A DNA stretch of 9,362 nucleotides from Pseudomonadota bacterium (GTDB taxonomy: Bacteria > Pseudomonadota > Gammaproteobacteria > Burkholderiales > Burkholderiaceae). Shown piece by piece: positions 1 to 6,202 of the stretch. The stretch's first letter is position 1. Each line of letters starts with the position of its first letter. A program made the position numbers and the translations under genes. The notes beneath the pieces are model-generated. The model did no database searches and had not been told where the DNA came from. It saw nothing but the letters and a program-made list of their open reading frames with translations. The stretch covers positions 1-9,362 of the forward strand of contig JAJXUC010000148.1 in the NCBI GenBank assembly GCA_021783435.1, read 5' to 3'.

Positions 1-493
1 TGATGCGCTGCATGCCGACCCAGCCCGGCTCGCCGTCGGCATCGATGGCCATCATCGGCACCAGCAGCTGCGCCCTGCCCTGGCGCAGTCCGGCCGGATC
101 GAGCATCGGTGCCTGCAGGTAGGGAAAGGCCTTGGGCTCGTGGGAGTCCTCCCATCGCTGGATCGCCTCCTCAACGGCAATCGCCTGGCGTTCAGCCTGC
201 TGCCTGCGCCATGCCTCGCGCTGCACTTCAATCCGTGCCATCTCTTGCGGCGTCAGTTCGCGCGCCAGTTCGGGTCTGAACTGGACCGGCTTGCCGTCGG
301 CCTTGAAGTTGGTGATCCAGCCGGTGCCGTCGGGCCGCAACAGATAGCCTGCATCGTTCTTGCCTGACGGCATGTCACCAACGTCGGCGCGATGAATGCG
401 CCCGTCGGCTTCCAGCCGCTCGGGGTCGATGTTGACCCCCTGCAGTCTGGCGAACGCCAGGAACTGGTCGATGGTCTGATCGTTCTGATGCAA
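1..493 (-). CDS. Toprim-type DNA primase, N-terminal part (cut by window edge)
   Basis: This is the first 164 codons of a minus-strand gene that continues beyond the left edge. The residues (LEADGRIHR near 27-35, DAGYLLRPDGTGWITNFK near 47-64, then a charged helix and KAFPYLQAP...LRQGRAQLLVP...GWVGMQRI at about 121-164) follow the plan of the zinc-less, Toprim-containing primases found on plasmids and integrative conjugative elements. In those the PYL...GLR...LLVP..D.DG....LQRI stretch precedes the catalytic Toprim domain, which lies outside this window. Such proteins are expected to prime lagging or transferred strands in the cytosol. The start is a TTG at 493-491, placed 5 nt after a strong AAGGAGG (505-499). 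A GTG directly before it (496-494) is in frame but too close to the Shine-Dalgarno. The methyltransferase gene lies 62 bp upstream on the same strand, so the two are probably co-transcribed. Family assignment comes from residue pattern only. Confidence 0.72.
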   Translation of the reverse strand, partial: MHQNDQTIDQFLAFARLQGVNIDPERLEADGRIHRADVGDMPSGKNDAGYLLRPDGTGWITNFKADGKPVQFRPELARELTPQEMARIEVQREAWRRQQAERQAIAVEEAIQRWEDSHEPKAFPYLQAPMLDPAGLRQGRAQLLVPMMAIDADGEPGWVGMQRI

Positions 494-498
494 CACAG

Positions 499-505
499 CC
501 TCCTT
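499..505 (-). promoter_or_regulatory. Ribosome binding site of the primase gene
   Basis: The minus strand reads AAGGAGG, a near-perfect anti-16S match. It sits 5 nt before TTG (493-491) and 2 nt before GTG (496-494), so spacing favours the TTG start. Confidence 0.7.
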
Positions 506-555
506 GTGATGCGCTCGCGCCGAGCGGCTTCAACTGGATTCGGTGAGGTGTTGAA

Positions 556-2028
556 TCAGGTGCGATTTGCGGTCAGCTTCCACACTTGACGCTGGTAAGC
601 CGCAGCTCCAGCGTCTTCCGCGATCTTTTCCGGGAAGAACTGATGGCGCTCGCACAGGTCGAAAAGCAGTTGCACGTCGGCCAGGGTGGAGTAGCTCAGA
701 AAGACTTTTCCTCCAGGCACGAGCCAGCGTGGCAACTGCCCGAAAAACCGGCGCAGCAGATGGCCGTTTTCGTCGAGGGCGATGTGATCGATCGGATCCC
801 CGTGGGGTCGGCCTTGCCAGAATGGGTAATTCCAGAGGATGCAGTCGTAGGCCTCATCCCAAGGCGCTTCGGGAGGAAGATCATCCAGAAGATCGCCCTG
901 AGCCCAGGCCACGTCCAGCTCATTCGCGTCGGCGTTGGCTGCGGCGTTGATGATGGCCTCGGGGTCGATGTCGGAGCCAAGAACGCACAGGGATGGATTG
1001 CTGCTCTTCACCCACAGCGCCAACGCGCCGGTTCCACACCCCAGATCCAGAACCCGCGACCCACCTGGGAATCCATCCTGCTGGAGGAAATCTGGCTGGC
1101 TACGCAGCGCGTCAAGCATGAACCGGGTGGACGAGCCGGGGGCTGGGTGGTAGACGCCAGGCGAGGCGCGCAAAAGCAGCTCGCCCAGCCTGAACGCCCC
1201 CGCGGTGCGCTGTCGGTCCAGGAATTCCGCATGCGACAGATCCTGCAGTTGCGCCTCGAATGCAGCGAGTCGTGCTTCCGGAACCAGCGCCGTCCATTGA
1301 CGCGTTCCCGGGATGACTCCATCGCCGGCGGACAGAAGCTCGGCCGGGGTCAGTCCCAGAACCTGTCGAATCCCCTCAGGATCTTGTCGCAGGGAAAAAT
1401 GAACGGCTCGGGTGTCCCCTTGCGCCTGATGCCCAAGCAGCACGCCGGCGTGCGCCATTTGATGGACCAGCGCGGCCAGGAGATGCACCGTCTCCTGATA
1501 GAGCGCGTCGGCAAGCAGCTCCATGCTCTGAACGTCCGAGCAGAGCGCCGCGCGCGTGAGATCTGGCGCGCCGAGTCGGTCGCCGTAAAACATGAAATCC
1601 ACCAGCCATTCGGTGTCGCCCAGGGGTCGCACTGTCCTGCGCGGCGACACAGAGCCTTCCGGGTAAGGAAAGACGGTTTCGAAGACGTCCGGACCGCAGG
1701 CGTTCCTGCGGGCGAGCATGAAGCCGATGCGCACATCGCCAATGCGCACGAGCAGCGAGGCGCTGATTCCCAGATCAGCCCAACGCACCCTGAGATAGCC
1801 ACGCTCAGCGGAGATCTCGACTTGGGGCTGCGGGATCGGGACGCCATGGGACCAGACCGCAGTCTGAACCCCATCACGCTGCGCGTCGGCGCGTGCCAGG
1901 CGCTCGAGGCGATCGGCGACGGCAGCGTAGATCCAGGCTCTGGCCGATTCGACACGGCCATCCGCCGGCGTGACGATGTCGGGAACCGCGAATGCGATGC
2001 GAGGAAGTTTCTGATGGCTTTGTGACAT
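556..2028 (-). CDS. Class I SAM-dependent methyltransferase with a long N-terminal domain
   Basis: A 490-aa protein. The C-terminal part is a Rossmann-fold methyltransferase. Motif I VLDLGCGTG is at 326-334, an acidic SDIDPEA at about 352-358 should bind the SAM ribose, GDLL at 378-381 fits motif III, and WNYPFW at 399-404 sits where N-methyltransferases carry NPPY/F. GVYHPAPGSS at 291-300 resembles the approach to motif I in MTS/PrmC/RsmC-like enzymes. These features suggest transfer of a methyl group to an amide or exocyclic amine of nucleic acid or protein. The target cannot be read from sequence. The first roughly 290 residues match nothing I recognise and could be a substrate-recognition domain. 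The ATG at 2028 is the first usable start: upstream in-frame codons run into a stop with no ATG, GTG or TTG, and there is no clear Shine-Dalgarno, only GGAGGAGG about 40 nt upstream. It is probably in an operon with the primase and divergent from the toxin-antitoxin module. Confidence 0.85.
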   Translation of the reverse strand: MSQSHQKLPRIAFAVPDIVTPADGRVESARAWIYAAVADRLERLARADAQRDGVQTAVWSHGVPIPQPQVEISAERGYLRVRWADLGISASLLVRIGDVRIGFMLARRNACGPDVFETVFPYPEGSVSPRRTVRPLGDTEWLVDFMFYGDRLGAPDLTRAALCSDVQSMELLADALYQETVHLLAALVHQMAHAGVLLGHQAQGDTRAVHFSLRQDPEGIRQVLGLTPAELLSAGDGVIPGTRQWTALVPEARLAAFEAQLQDLSHAEFLDRQRTAGAFRLGELLLRASPGVYHPAPGSSTRFMLDALRSQPDFLQQDGFPGGSRVLDLGCGTGALALWVKSSNPSLCVLGSDIDPEAIINAAANADANELDVAWAQGDLLDDLPPEAPWDEAYDCILWNYPFWQGRPHGDPIDHIALDENGHLLRRFFGQLPRWLVPGGKVFLSYSTLADVQLLFDLCERHQFFPEKIAEDAGAAAYQRQVWKLTANRT

Positions 2029-2126
2029 AGCGGTGCGGACCCGTTGGCTTTTGGAACTTGGCCCGGAGAGGCCTCCTCCCTGGATTCCGCACCACGTTGC
2101 GTCAGGCCGGTCGCCCGGTCAGCGCG

Positions 2127-2148
2127 ATTGTGAACCATGATTGACAAT
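2127..2148. promoter_or_regulatory. Palindromic operator candidate for the HigA-like antitoxin
   Basis: A 22-bp imperfect palindrome has half-sites ATTGTGAACCA and TGATTGACAAT, which match at 9 of 11 positions when one is reverse-complemented. Its right half contains the -35 hexamer TTGACA of the rightward promoter. A dimeric HTH antitoxin bound here would block polymerase, the usual autoregulation of type II modules. The site also lies about 100 bp upstream of the divergent methyltransferase, so it might affect that gene too. The palindrome is seen directly; its ligand is inferred. Confidence 0.55.
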
Positions 2149-2169
2149 TGACCGCCGTAAGGCCAGAAT
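2141..2169 (+). promoter_or_regulatory. Sigma70-like promoter of the toxin-antitoxin operon
   Basis: A consensus -35 TTGACA (2141-2146), a 17-bp spacer and a weaker -10 CAGAAT (2164-2169, 4 of 6 matches) lie directly upstream of the toxin ATG at 2177. The short distance implies a very short leader or leaderless transcript. No Shine-Dalgarno is evident. Confidence 0.55.
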
Positions 2170-2176
2170 GCCGCTC

Positions 2177-2472
2177 ATGTTGGAACTGATCCAGAGTCAG
2201 ACTTTCAGCGCTGGCTGAATGGACTGAAAGACCGGCAAGCACGGGCGCGCGTCCAGGCCCGGCTTGATCGTCTGGCGCTCGGGAATCCGGGCGACGCCAA
2301 GCCCTTGCGAGACGGCGTGTCTGAGCTCCGGATCGACTATGGGCCAGGCTACCGCGTGTACTTCATGCGGCGTGGGCCGGTGATCGTCGTGCTGCTCGCT
2401 GGCGGCGACAAGCGCACGCAGGACGCGGATATCGAACGGGCGATTGGAATTGCCAAGGACTGGGAGGACTGA
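2177..2472 (+). pseudogene. higB: RelE/HigB-family toxin, frameshifted near codon 8
   Basis: The frame starting at about 2200 encodes a nearly complete type II toxin of the HigB/Gp49-like branch of the RelE/ParE superfamily: DFQRWLNGLKDRQARAR, LALGNPGDAKPL, SELRIDYGPGYRVYF, VVLLAGGDKRTQDADI, ending at TGA 2470-2472. Toxins of this kind are mRNA interferases. This frame has no start codon, and the codon at 2158-2160 is a stop. The expected beginning, M-L-E-L-I-Q-S, lies at 2177-2197 in another frame, which hits TGA at 2216-2218. Restoring one base near 2198-2200 would join the two parts into a normal 98-aa protein. The gene is therefore broken by a single-base deletion, unless this is a sequencing error. 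The antitoxin follows 3 bp after the stop, in the toxin-first order typical of HigBA. Confidence 0.8.
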
Positions 2473-2475
2473 ACG

Positions 2476-2772
2476 ATGGCTGAAAAATTCACGTGCTACG
2501 ACACGGCGGACTACCTGAAGGCCGACGAAGATATGGTTGCCTACCTGGATGCCTGCATCGAGGATGACCCCGGCGATGGCAGCCTCATCCGCGTTGCGCT
2601 GGGCACGATTGCCCGGGCCCGGGGCATGAGCCAGCTTGCCCGAGATACCGGCATCTCACGCGAAGGGCTTTACCAGGCGTTGTCTGCCGAAGGCAACCCG
2701 GAGTTCTCCACGGTGATGAAGGTGATCCGGGCGCTGAAGCTCAGGCTGCACGCAGAGTCATTGCCTGGTTGA
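2476..2772 (+). CDS. higA: HigA-like antitoxin (addiction module antidote, HTH)
   Basis: A 98-aa protein that looks intact. It has the layout of the addiction-module antidote family paired with Gp49/HigB-like toxins. The N-terminal YDTADYLKADEDMVAYLDAC stretch at 8-27 is typical, followed by IRVALGTIARARG and a helix-turn-helix at about 51-90 (MSQLARDTGISREGLYQAL, then PEFSTVMKVIRALKLRL). It should neutralise the toxin and repress the operon from the palindrome at 2127-2148. The start lies 3 bp after the toxin stop, with the purine-rich tail of the toxin gene (GGGAGGA) as possible Shine-Dalgarno. With the toxin frameshifted, its remaining roles would be autorepression or neutralising related toxins elsewhere. 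Confidence 0.88.
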   Translation: MAEKFTCYDTADYLKADEDMVAYLDACIEDDPGDGSLIRVALGTIARARGMSQLARDTGISREGLYQALSAEGNPEFSTVMKVIRALKLRLHAESLPG

Positions 2773-3047
2773 CGGCTACCACTGTCCCTAATCGGCCAGT
2801 GAAGCCAGTAGCGTTGCATCGCTGTAAGGCCGAGGACGGCCAGGAGCGGTCGTTGGCGAAATCGCTCCAGAGCTGACGTTGCGGCCGGAAGGTACGCCGA
2901 CAGCCTTCTCATCTTGAAGAATCACCGGTAAGCTCAGCCAATGTGTCGTCCGGCGGTGCGCTGGAATTGGGCGATGAGACAGATTGGGCAAACTGTCTCG
3001 TTTCGGGCGCTGCTGCGCTTCGACCTTGAAATCGTCCTGACATTCTT
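2773..3047. other. Non-coding spacer after the antitoxin
   Basis: No convincing gene was found in any frame: short ORFs here lack family-like residues and start signals. One hairpin is visible: GAGACAG (2976-2982) pairs with CTGTCTC (2993-2999) around a 10-nt loop, followed by GTTTC. It is only a weak terminator candidate for the toxin-antitoxin operon. A second, smaller stem, GGCCG/CGGCC, lies near 2828-2841. Confidence 0.5.
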
Positions 3048-3142
3048 TTACTCAGTAGTCAGTAAATAAGGCGACAAAAAAGTGCTTGGAACCCGCATGA
3101 ACGCTTGCACTGTTGTCGCCCTACTTATCGTTTGCTGAGTAA
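3048..3142. repeat. 95-bp imperfect palindrome with 30-bp inverted arms
   Basis: The arms 3048-3077 and 3113-3142 are inverted copies that align without gaps and match at 23 of 30 positions. Both ends are perfect: TTACTCAG/CTGAGTAA outside and GGCGACAA/TTGTCGCC inside. A further GTGC/GCAC pair lies in the 35-bp centre at 3082-3085 and 3107-3110. Possible identities are a miniature transposable element, two joined ends of a lost element, a tyrosine- or serine-recombinase binding site, or a bidirectional structural terminator. I do not recognise the repeat as belonging to a named IS or transposon. It lies between the toxin-antitoxin block and the metal-transport cargo. Confidence 0.6.
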
Positions 3143-3332
3143 TGGAGCATGTCAGTCTTCTCGACGTTTCAGCGGCTGCGCGCAGTCCGGCGCGAGTTCG
3201 GGCGCCATGAGCACAAATTTGATCCGGTTGAGCGAACCGGGACAAAGGCACCAAACGTCACTGGAACCTCGCATCTGATCTGCGATGCTCGGAGACTCCT
3301 CTTTTGACACGACCCTCCCTGTTGACCGATTG

Positions 3333-4271
3333 ATGAACACCAACCTGACAGACGACAACGAATCCGAGTCCAGCGCAGAAGACCGGGCCGCAGCCGCATC
3401 ACGCAGCACCTGGGTCAGCGTGGCGGTGAACCTTGGTTTGAGCACGCTGCAAATCCTGGTCGGCCTGCTGGCGAAGTCGCAGGCCTTGATTGCAGACGGA
3501 GTCCACTCACTATCCGACCTGCTGGCCGATTTCATCGTTCTGCTGGCCAGCCACTTCGGCAAGAAGGATGCGGACGCCGACCATCCTTATGGCCATCATC
3601 GATTCGAGACGGCCGCCTCGCTTGCGTTGGGTGCCTTGCTGCTCGCCGTCGGTATCGGCATGCTCTGGTCCGCGTTTCTCAAGCTGGAGCACCCTCATAC
3701 CGTGCCGCAGGTGCACAGTGCCGCACTCTGGGTGGCCGCGACCGCTCTGGTCGCCAAGGAGTTGTTGTTCCGGTACATGCTGGGCGTGGCCAAGCGCGTG
3801 AAGTCGAGCTTGCTGGTTGCCAACGCCTGGCATGCCCGCTCCGATGCCGCATCCTCTTTGGTCGTCGGCATCGGGATCATCGGCAACCTCGCTGGCTATC
3901 CGATCCTGGACCCGATCGCAGCAGCGATTGTCGGATTCATGGTGGGCAAGATGGGCTGGGAGTTCGCCTGGGACGCCCTGCATGACCTGATGGATCGCGG
4001 AGCCGACGACGACGAGGTCGAAGCGATCCGCCAGACCTTGCTCCAGACAGCGGGCGTCGCCGGCGTTCATGACCTGCGAACCCGCAAGATGGGCGACATG
4101 CTCCTGGTGGATGTGCACCTGGAAGTCGACGCCGCACTCAGCGTCGAAGCCGGGCATGACATCGCCGTCGAAGCCCGCCGCCAGGTCATGCAGCGACATC
4201 GCGTCCTCAACGTCATGACGCATATTGATCCGTGGCGACGCCCAGATCTGGATCACGCGTTGACACACTGA
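3333..4271 (+). CDS. Cation diffusion facilitator (CDF) metal efflux protein
   Basis: A 312-aa inner-membrane protein of the CDF family, which exports divalent metal from the cytosol in exchange for protons. It shows the expected TM segments in the first 210 residues. The TM2 metal site is DGVHSLSD (H58, D62) and the TM5 site is NAWHARSDAASS (H167, D171). HPYGHHRFE is at 84-92, and the C-terminal cytosolic ferredoxin-like domain (about 222-312) contains TRKMGDMLLVDVHLEVD and VMTHIDP. HxxxD in both TM2 and TM5 is the pattern usual for zinc-type members, so Zn2+ (perhaps Cd2+ or Co2+) is the best guess. I chose ATG 3333 because MNTNLTDD begins a normal-length N-terminus. An in-frame ATG at 3285 would add 16 residues. 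Neither start has a good Shine-Dalgarno. The gene is separated from the next by about 340 bp and appears to be its own unit. Confidence 0.88.
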   Translation: MNTNLTDDNESESSAEDRAAAASRSTWVSVAVNLGLSTLQILVGLLAKSQALIADGVHSLSDLLADFIVLLASHFGKKDADADHPYGHHRFETAASLALGALLLAVGIGMLWSAFLKLEHPHTVPQVHSAALWVAATALVAKELLFRYMLGVAKRVKSSLLVANAWHARSDAASSLVVGIGIIGNLAGYPILDPIAAAIVGFMVGKMGWEFAWDALHDLMDRGADDDEVEAIRQTLLQTAGVAGVHDLRTRKMGDMLLVDVHLEVDAALSVEAGHDIAVEARRQVMQRHRVLNVMTHIDPWRRPDLDHALTH

Positions 4272-4286
4272 TCTGCCCGTTGCATG

Positions 4287-4318
4287 GCCGCACCAATCAC
4301 AGCGCAACACGGTGCGGC
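4287..4318 (+). other. Hairpin after the CDF gene
   Basis: GCCGCACC (4287-4294) pairs perfectly with GGTGCGGC (4311-4318) around a 16-nt loop, 16 nt after the CDF stop. No T-run follows, so it is not a textbook intrinsic terminator. It could still end the CDF transcript or stabilise its 3' end. Confidence 0.4.
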
Positions 4319-4323
4319 AGCAC

Positions 4324-4353
4324 TTGACCTTTCTCGCACGCGCCAATTAAACT
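4324..4353 (+). promoter_or_regulatory. Candidate promoter of the NRAMP cluster
   Basis: TTGACC (4324-4329), an 18-bp spacer and TAAACT (4348-4353, 4 of 6 to consensus) sit at the start of an unusually AT-rich patch (4345-4375) in a GC-rich region. It would give a leader of about 250 nt before the first ORF at 4614. Inferred by eye. Confidence 0.4.
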
Positions 4354-4359
4354 TAAAAG

Positions 4360-4613
4360 GTTTTCGTTTTTGGCCGTATCCCGGCTCAAACCCACCCCAT
4401 GGACAGTGACAGTTGTCGATCAGTGAAGTGAACGCCTGAAGGCTCTCGACAGCAGACCTGTTCCCGCTGCCGCCGCCCTCAGGCTGGCGGTAGCCTCTGG
4501 ATGAGTTCCTCATCCTTGTGCTCCCCCCTCTTCGTGTGAGTTGTCACGCAAGCCGCGTTGGCTGTGCTTGCGTGCATCGTTTGTTATTCCGTCCTGCACG
4601 AACGGAGGAAGTC
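4360..4613 (+). promoter_or_regulatory. Structured 5' leader of the NRAMP cluster
   Basis: About 250 nt without a convincing gene, containing four stem-loops in one orientation. Stem 1 is GCTGCCGCC/GGCGGTAGC (4466-4474 with 4486-4494, one G-U pair). Stem 2 is GGATGAG/CTCATCC with loop TTC (4499-4515). Stem 3 is CACGCAAGC/GCTTGCGTG (4545-4553 with 4566-4574). Stem 4 is TCCGT/ACGGA (4588-4592 with 4602-4606). The last stem covers the start of the Shine-Dalgarno GGAGGAAG (4604-4611) of the leader ORF, so it could gate translation. I could not fit the region to the M-box or yybP-ykoY riboswitch consensus. It may be an unclassified metal-responsive leader, or simply a structured UTR. Confidence 0.45.
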
Positions 4614-4820
4614 ATGTTTTTTGCCTTTCAGAACCTCTTGGCCCGCTTGCGGCCCTGCCGCAGCGCGCAGCCCCTTGCCGCATCCCGCATCGTTCCATCC
4701 GGGACAGATCCCGTGCACATCAGCCTGATGGATGTGCGCCTGGCTTCGGTCGGTATCGTCCTGGCGCATCGTGGTCAAACCCAGGGTCACAGCACCTTGA
4801 ACCGGGGAGGTCGGCCATGA
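4614..4820 (+). CDS. 68-aa leader ORF translationally coupled to the NRAMP gene
   Basis: A small unrecognised ORF. It starts MFFAFQNLLARLRPCRS, continues with an SASR/DPVHISLMDV-like middle and ends NRGGRP. The start is strongly supported by GGAGGAAG (4604-4611) 2-5 nt before ATG 4614, better than that of most genes here. Its stop TGA (4818-4820) overlaps the NRAMP start as ATGA, and the NRAMP Shine-Dalgarno lies inside its last codons. Third codon positions are mostly G or C, in keeping with real coding. There are no clear TM segments. It could be a regulatory leader peptide whose translation opens the NRAMP start, or a small protein in its own right. No family is recognised, and an untranslated leader remains possible. 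Confidence 0.5.
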   Translation: MFFAFQNLLARLRPCRSAQPLAASRIVPSGTDPVHISLMDVRLASVGIVLAHRGQTQGHSTLNRGGRP

Positions 4821-6199
4821 ACACCGAAGTCGCGACCCTCGATCCCAAGCTGTGCCCGGACTGCCCCCCGCTGCCAGAGAACCTGGAACAGCGCCTTCGC
4901 GACCGTCTGTATCTGGATGCCTTGCGCAGCGCAAAGCAGAACTGGCGGACCCGACTCGCCCTGGGAGTGGCGCTGATCGGGCCGGGCGTGCTGGTCATGC
5001 TCGGTGACAACGATGCTGGCGGCGTCGTGACCTACGCCCAGACCGGCGCGACCTACGGGCTGGGCATCTTCCTGCCCATGATGATTCTTCTGGGTTTCGT
5101 CGCCTATGTGGTGCAGGAGATGACCGTGCGCCTGGGCGCGGTCACCCGCCGCGGCCACGCCGAGCTGATCTGGAAGCGCTACGGTGCCTTCTGGGGGTGG
5201 TTTTCGCTCATCGATCTGGTGGTGGCCAATGTGCTGACCCTGATGACCGAGTTCATCGGCATCCGCCTGGGCGGTCAGGCCCTGGGGCTATCGGCGTGGC
5301 TGACAGTGCCGGCCTCACTGCTGTTCATCACCTATGTCCTGGTGTTTCTGCGGTACTGGACCTGGGAGCGGATTTCGCTGTTCATCGCGGTGTTCAACCT
5401 GATCTTTGTGCCGCTCGCCCTGTTTTCGCACCCGAACTGGCATGCGGTCGCGCAGACCTTTGTGGGGCACGGCTGGATCGTGCCGGGCGGCTTCCTGTCG
5501 CTCACCTTCCTGATCCTGATCTCGGCCAACATCGGCACCACCATCGCGCCATGGCAGCTGTTCTTCCAACAGTCGTGCGTCGTGGACAAAGGTCTGTTGC
5601 CACAAGACATTCGTGCAGGTCGCCGCGATCTGATGCTCGGCATCATCGGCATGGTGCTGGTGGCCATGGCCATCATCATCCTGGCGGCGCAGACCCTCAA
5701 GGGCGTGCCCAATGTGCAGAATGTCGATGCCGATATGGTGCTGCATGCCATTCGCAGCAAACTGGGCGACGGCATGATGGCCTTGTTTGCCCTGGGTCTG
5801 ATGGAAGCCGGGCTGATTGCCTCCATCGTGATCACGGCCAGCAGCGCCTGGGCAATCGGCGAAGCCTTTGACATCGATCGCTCGATCAACGCGCCCCCGC
5901 GCAAGGCCATCGGTTTTTATCTGCCCGCGATCCTCGGCACGGCCGTGGCGGCCATCGCGGTGATGATTCCGAACCTGCCCCTGGGTTTTCTGAACCTGAG
6001 CGTGCAGGTGATTGCCACGGTGTTCATGCCCGCGGCCATGCTGTTCCTGCTGATGCTGCTCAACGACCGTGAGCTCATGGGCGACCAGGTCAATTCGCCG
6101 CGGCGCAACGCGGTGTCCATTGCCATCATGGTGGGCTTGATTGTGTGCAACGGCCTCTATGGTGTGGCCACTTTGTTTCCCCATGTCTTTGGAGGATGA
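4817..6199 (+). CDS. Divergent NRAMP-family divalent metal transporter (possible Mg2+ type)
   Basis: A 460-aa inner-membrane protein of the NRAMP/SLC11 superfamily with about 11 hydrophobic segments from residue 47 onward. GPGVLVMLGDNDAGGVVT at 55-72 is TM1: D66 aligns with the metal-binding Asp of canonical DPGN, but the Asn position is G69. In TM6, TTIAPWQLFFQQS at 241-253 replaces the canonical V-MPHN-LF, so the soft-metal ligand Met is A244. LLNDRELMG at 414-422 is another mark of the non-MntH branch. Loss of Met is the change known in NRAMP-related magnesium transporters, so Mg2+ is plausible and Mn2+/Fe2+ less likely. The N-terminus carries a CPDC motif (C13, C16). The start at 4817 has GGGGAGG 6 nt upstream. 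A longer in-frame reading from 4541 only adds leader-like residues. A small membrane gene follows after 3 bp. Confidence 0.9.
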   Translation: MNTEVATLDPKLCPDCPPLPENLEQRLRDRLYLDALRSAKQNWRTRLALGVALIGPGVLVMLGDNDAGGVVTYAQTGATYGLGIFLPMMILLGFVAYVVQEMTVRLGAVTRRGHAELIWKRYGAFWGWFSLIDLVVANVLTLMTEFIGIRLGGQALGLSAWLTVPASLLFITYVLVFLRYWTWERISLFIAVFNLIFVPLALFSHPNWHAVAQTFVGHGWIVPGGFLSLTFLILISANIGTTIAPWQLFFQQSCVVDKGLLPQDIRAGRRDLMLGIIGMVLVAMAIIILAAQTLKGVPNVQNVDADMVLHAIRSKLGDGMMALFALGLMEAGLIASIVITASSAWAIGEAFDIDRSINAPPRKAIGFYLPAILGTAVAAIAVMIPNLPLGFLNLSVQVIATVFMPAAMLFLLMLLNDRELMGDQVNSPRRNAVSIAIMVGLIVCNGLYGVATLFPHVFGG

Positions 6200-6202
6200 G
6201 CC

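Noticed and set aside
586..2025. A 479-codon open frame on the plus strand opposite the methyltransferase
   Set aside because: It is the shadow of a clear methyltransferase gene in GC-rich DNA. Its translation shows no family motifs and it has no ribosome site.
2190..2205. Programmed -1 frameshift to make the toxin
   Set aside because: The bases around CAGACTTTC do not form an X-XXY-YYZ slippery heptamer and no downstream stimulatory stem is obvious. A one-base deletion is simpler.
3152..3562. A minus-strand ORF ending just beside the palindrome, possibly a transposase tail
   Set aside because: Most of it is the complement of the CDF gene. The last 40 residues show no motif that I can assign to a transposase or recombinase.
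3510..4346. A 278-codon minus-strand open frame opposite the CDF gene
   Set aside because: It is a shadow frame. The CDF protein on the plus strand carries both metal sites and a full C-terminal domain.
4360..4613. Known Mg2+ or Mn2+ riboswitch (M-box, yybP-ykoY)
   Set aside because: I could not match the conserved core nucleotides of either class by eye. Only the presence of stems is supported.
4541..4816. N-terminal extension of the NRAMP protein
   Set aside because: The added 92 residues are unlike transporter N-termini and would bypass the strong GGGGAGG placed 6 nt before ATG 4817. The region is better explained by the leader ORF in another frame.
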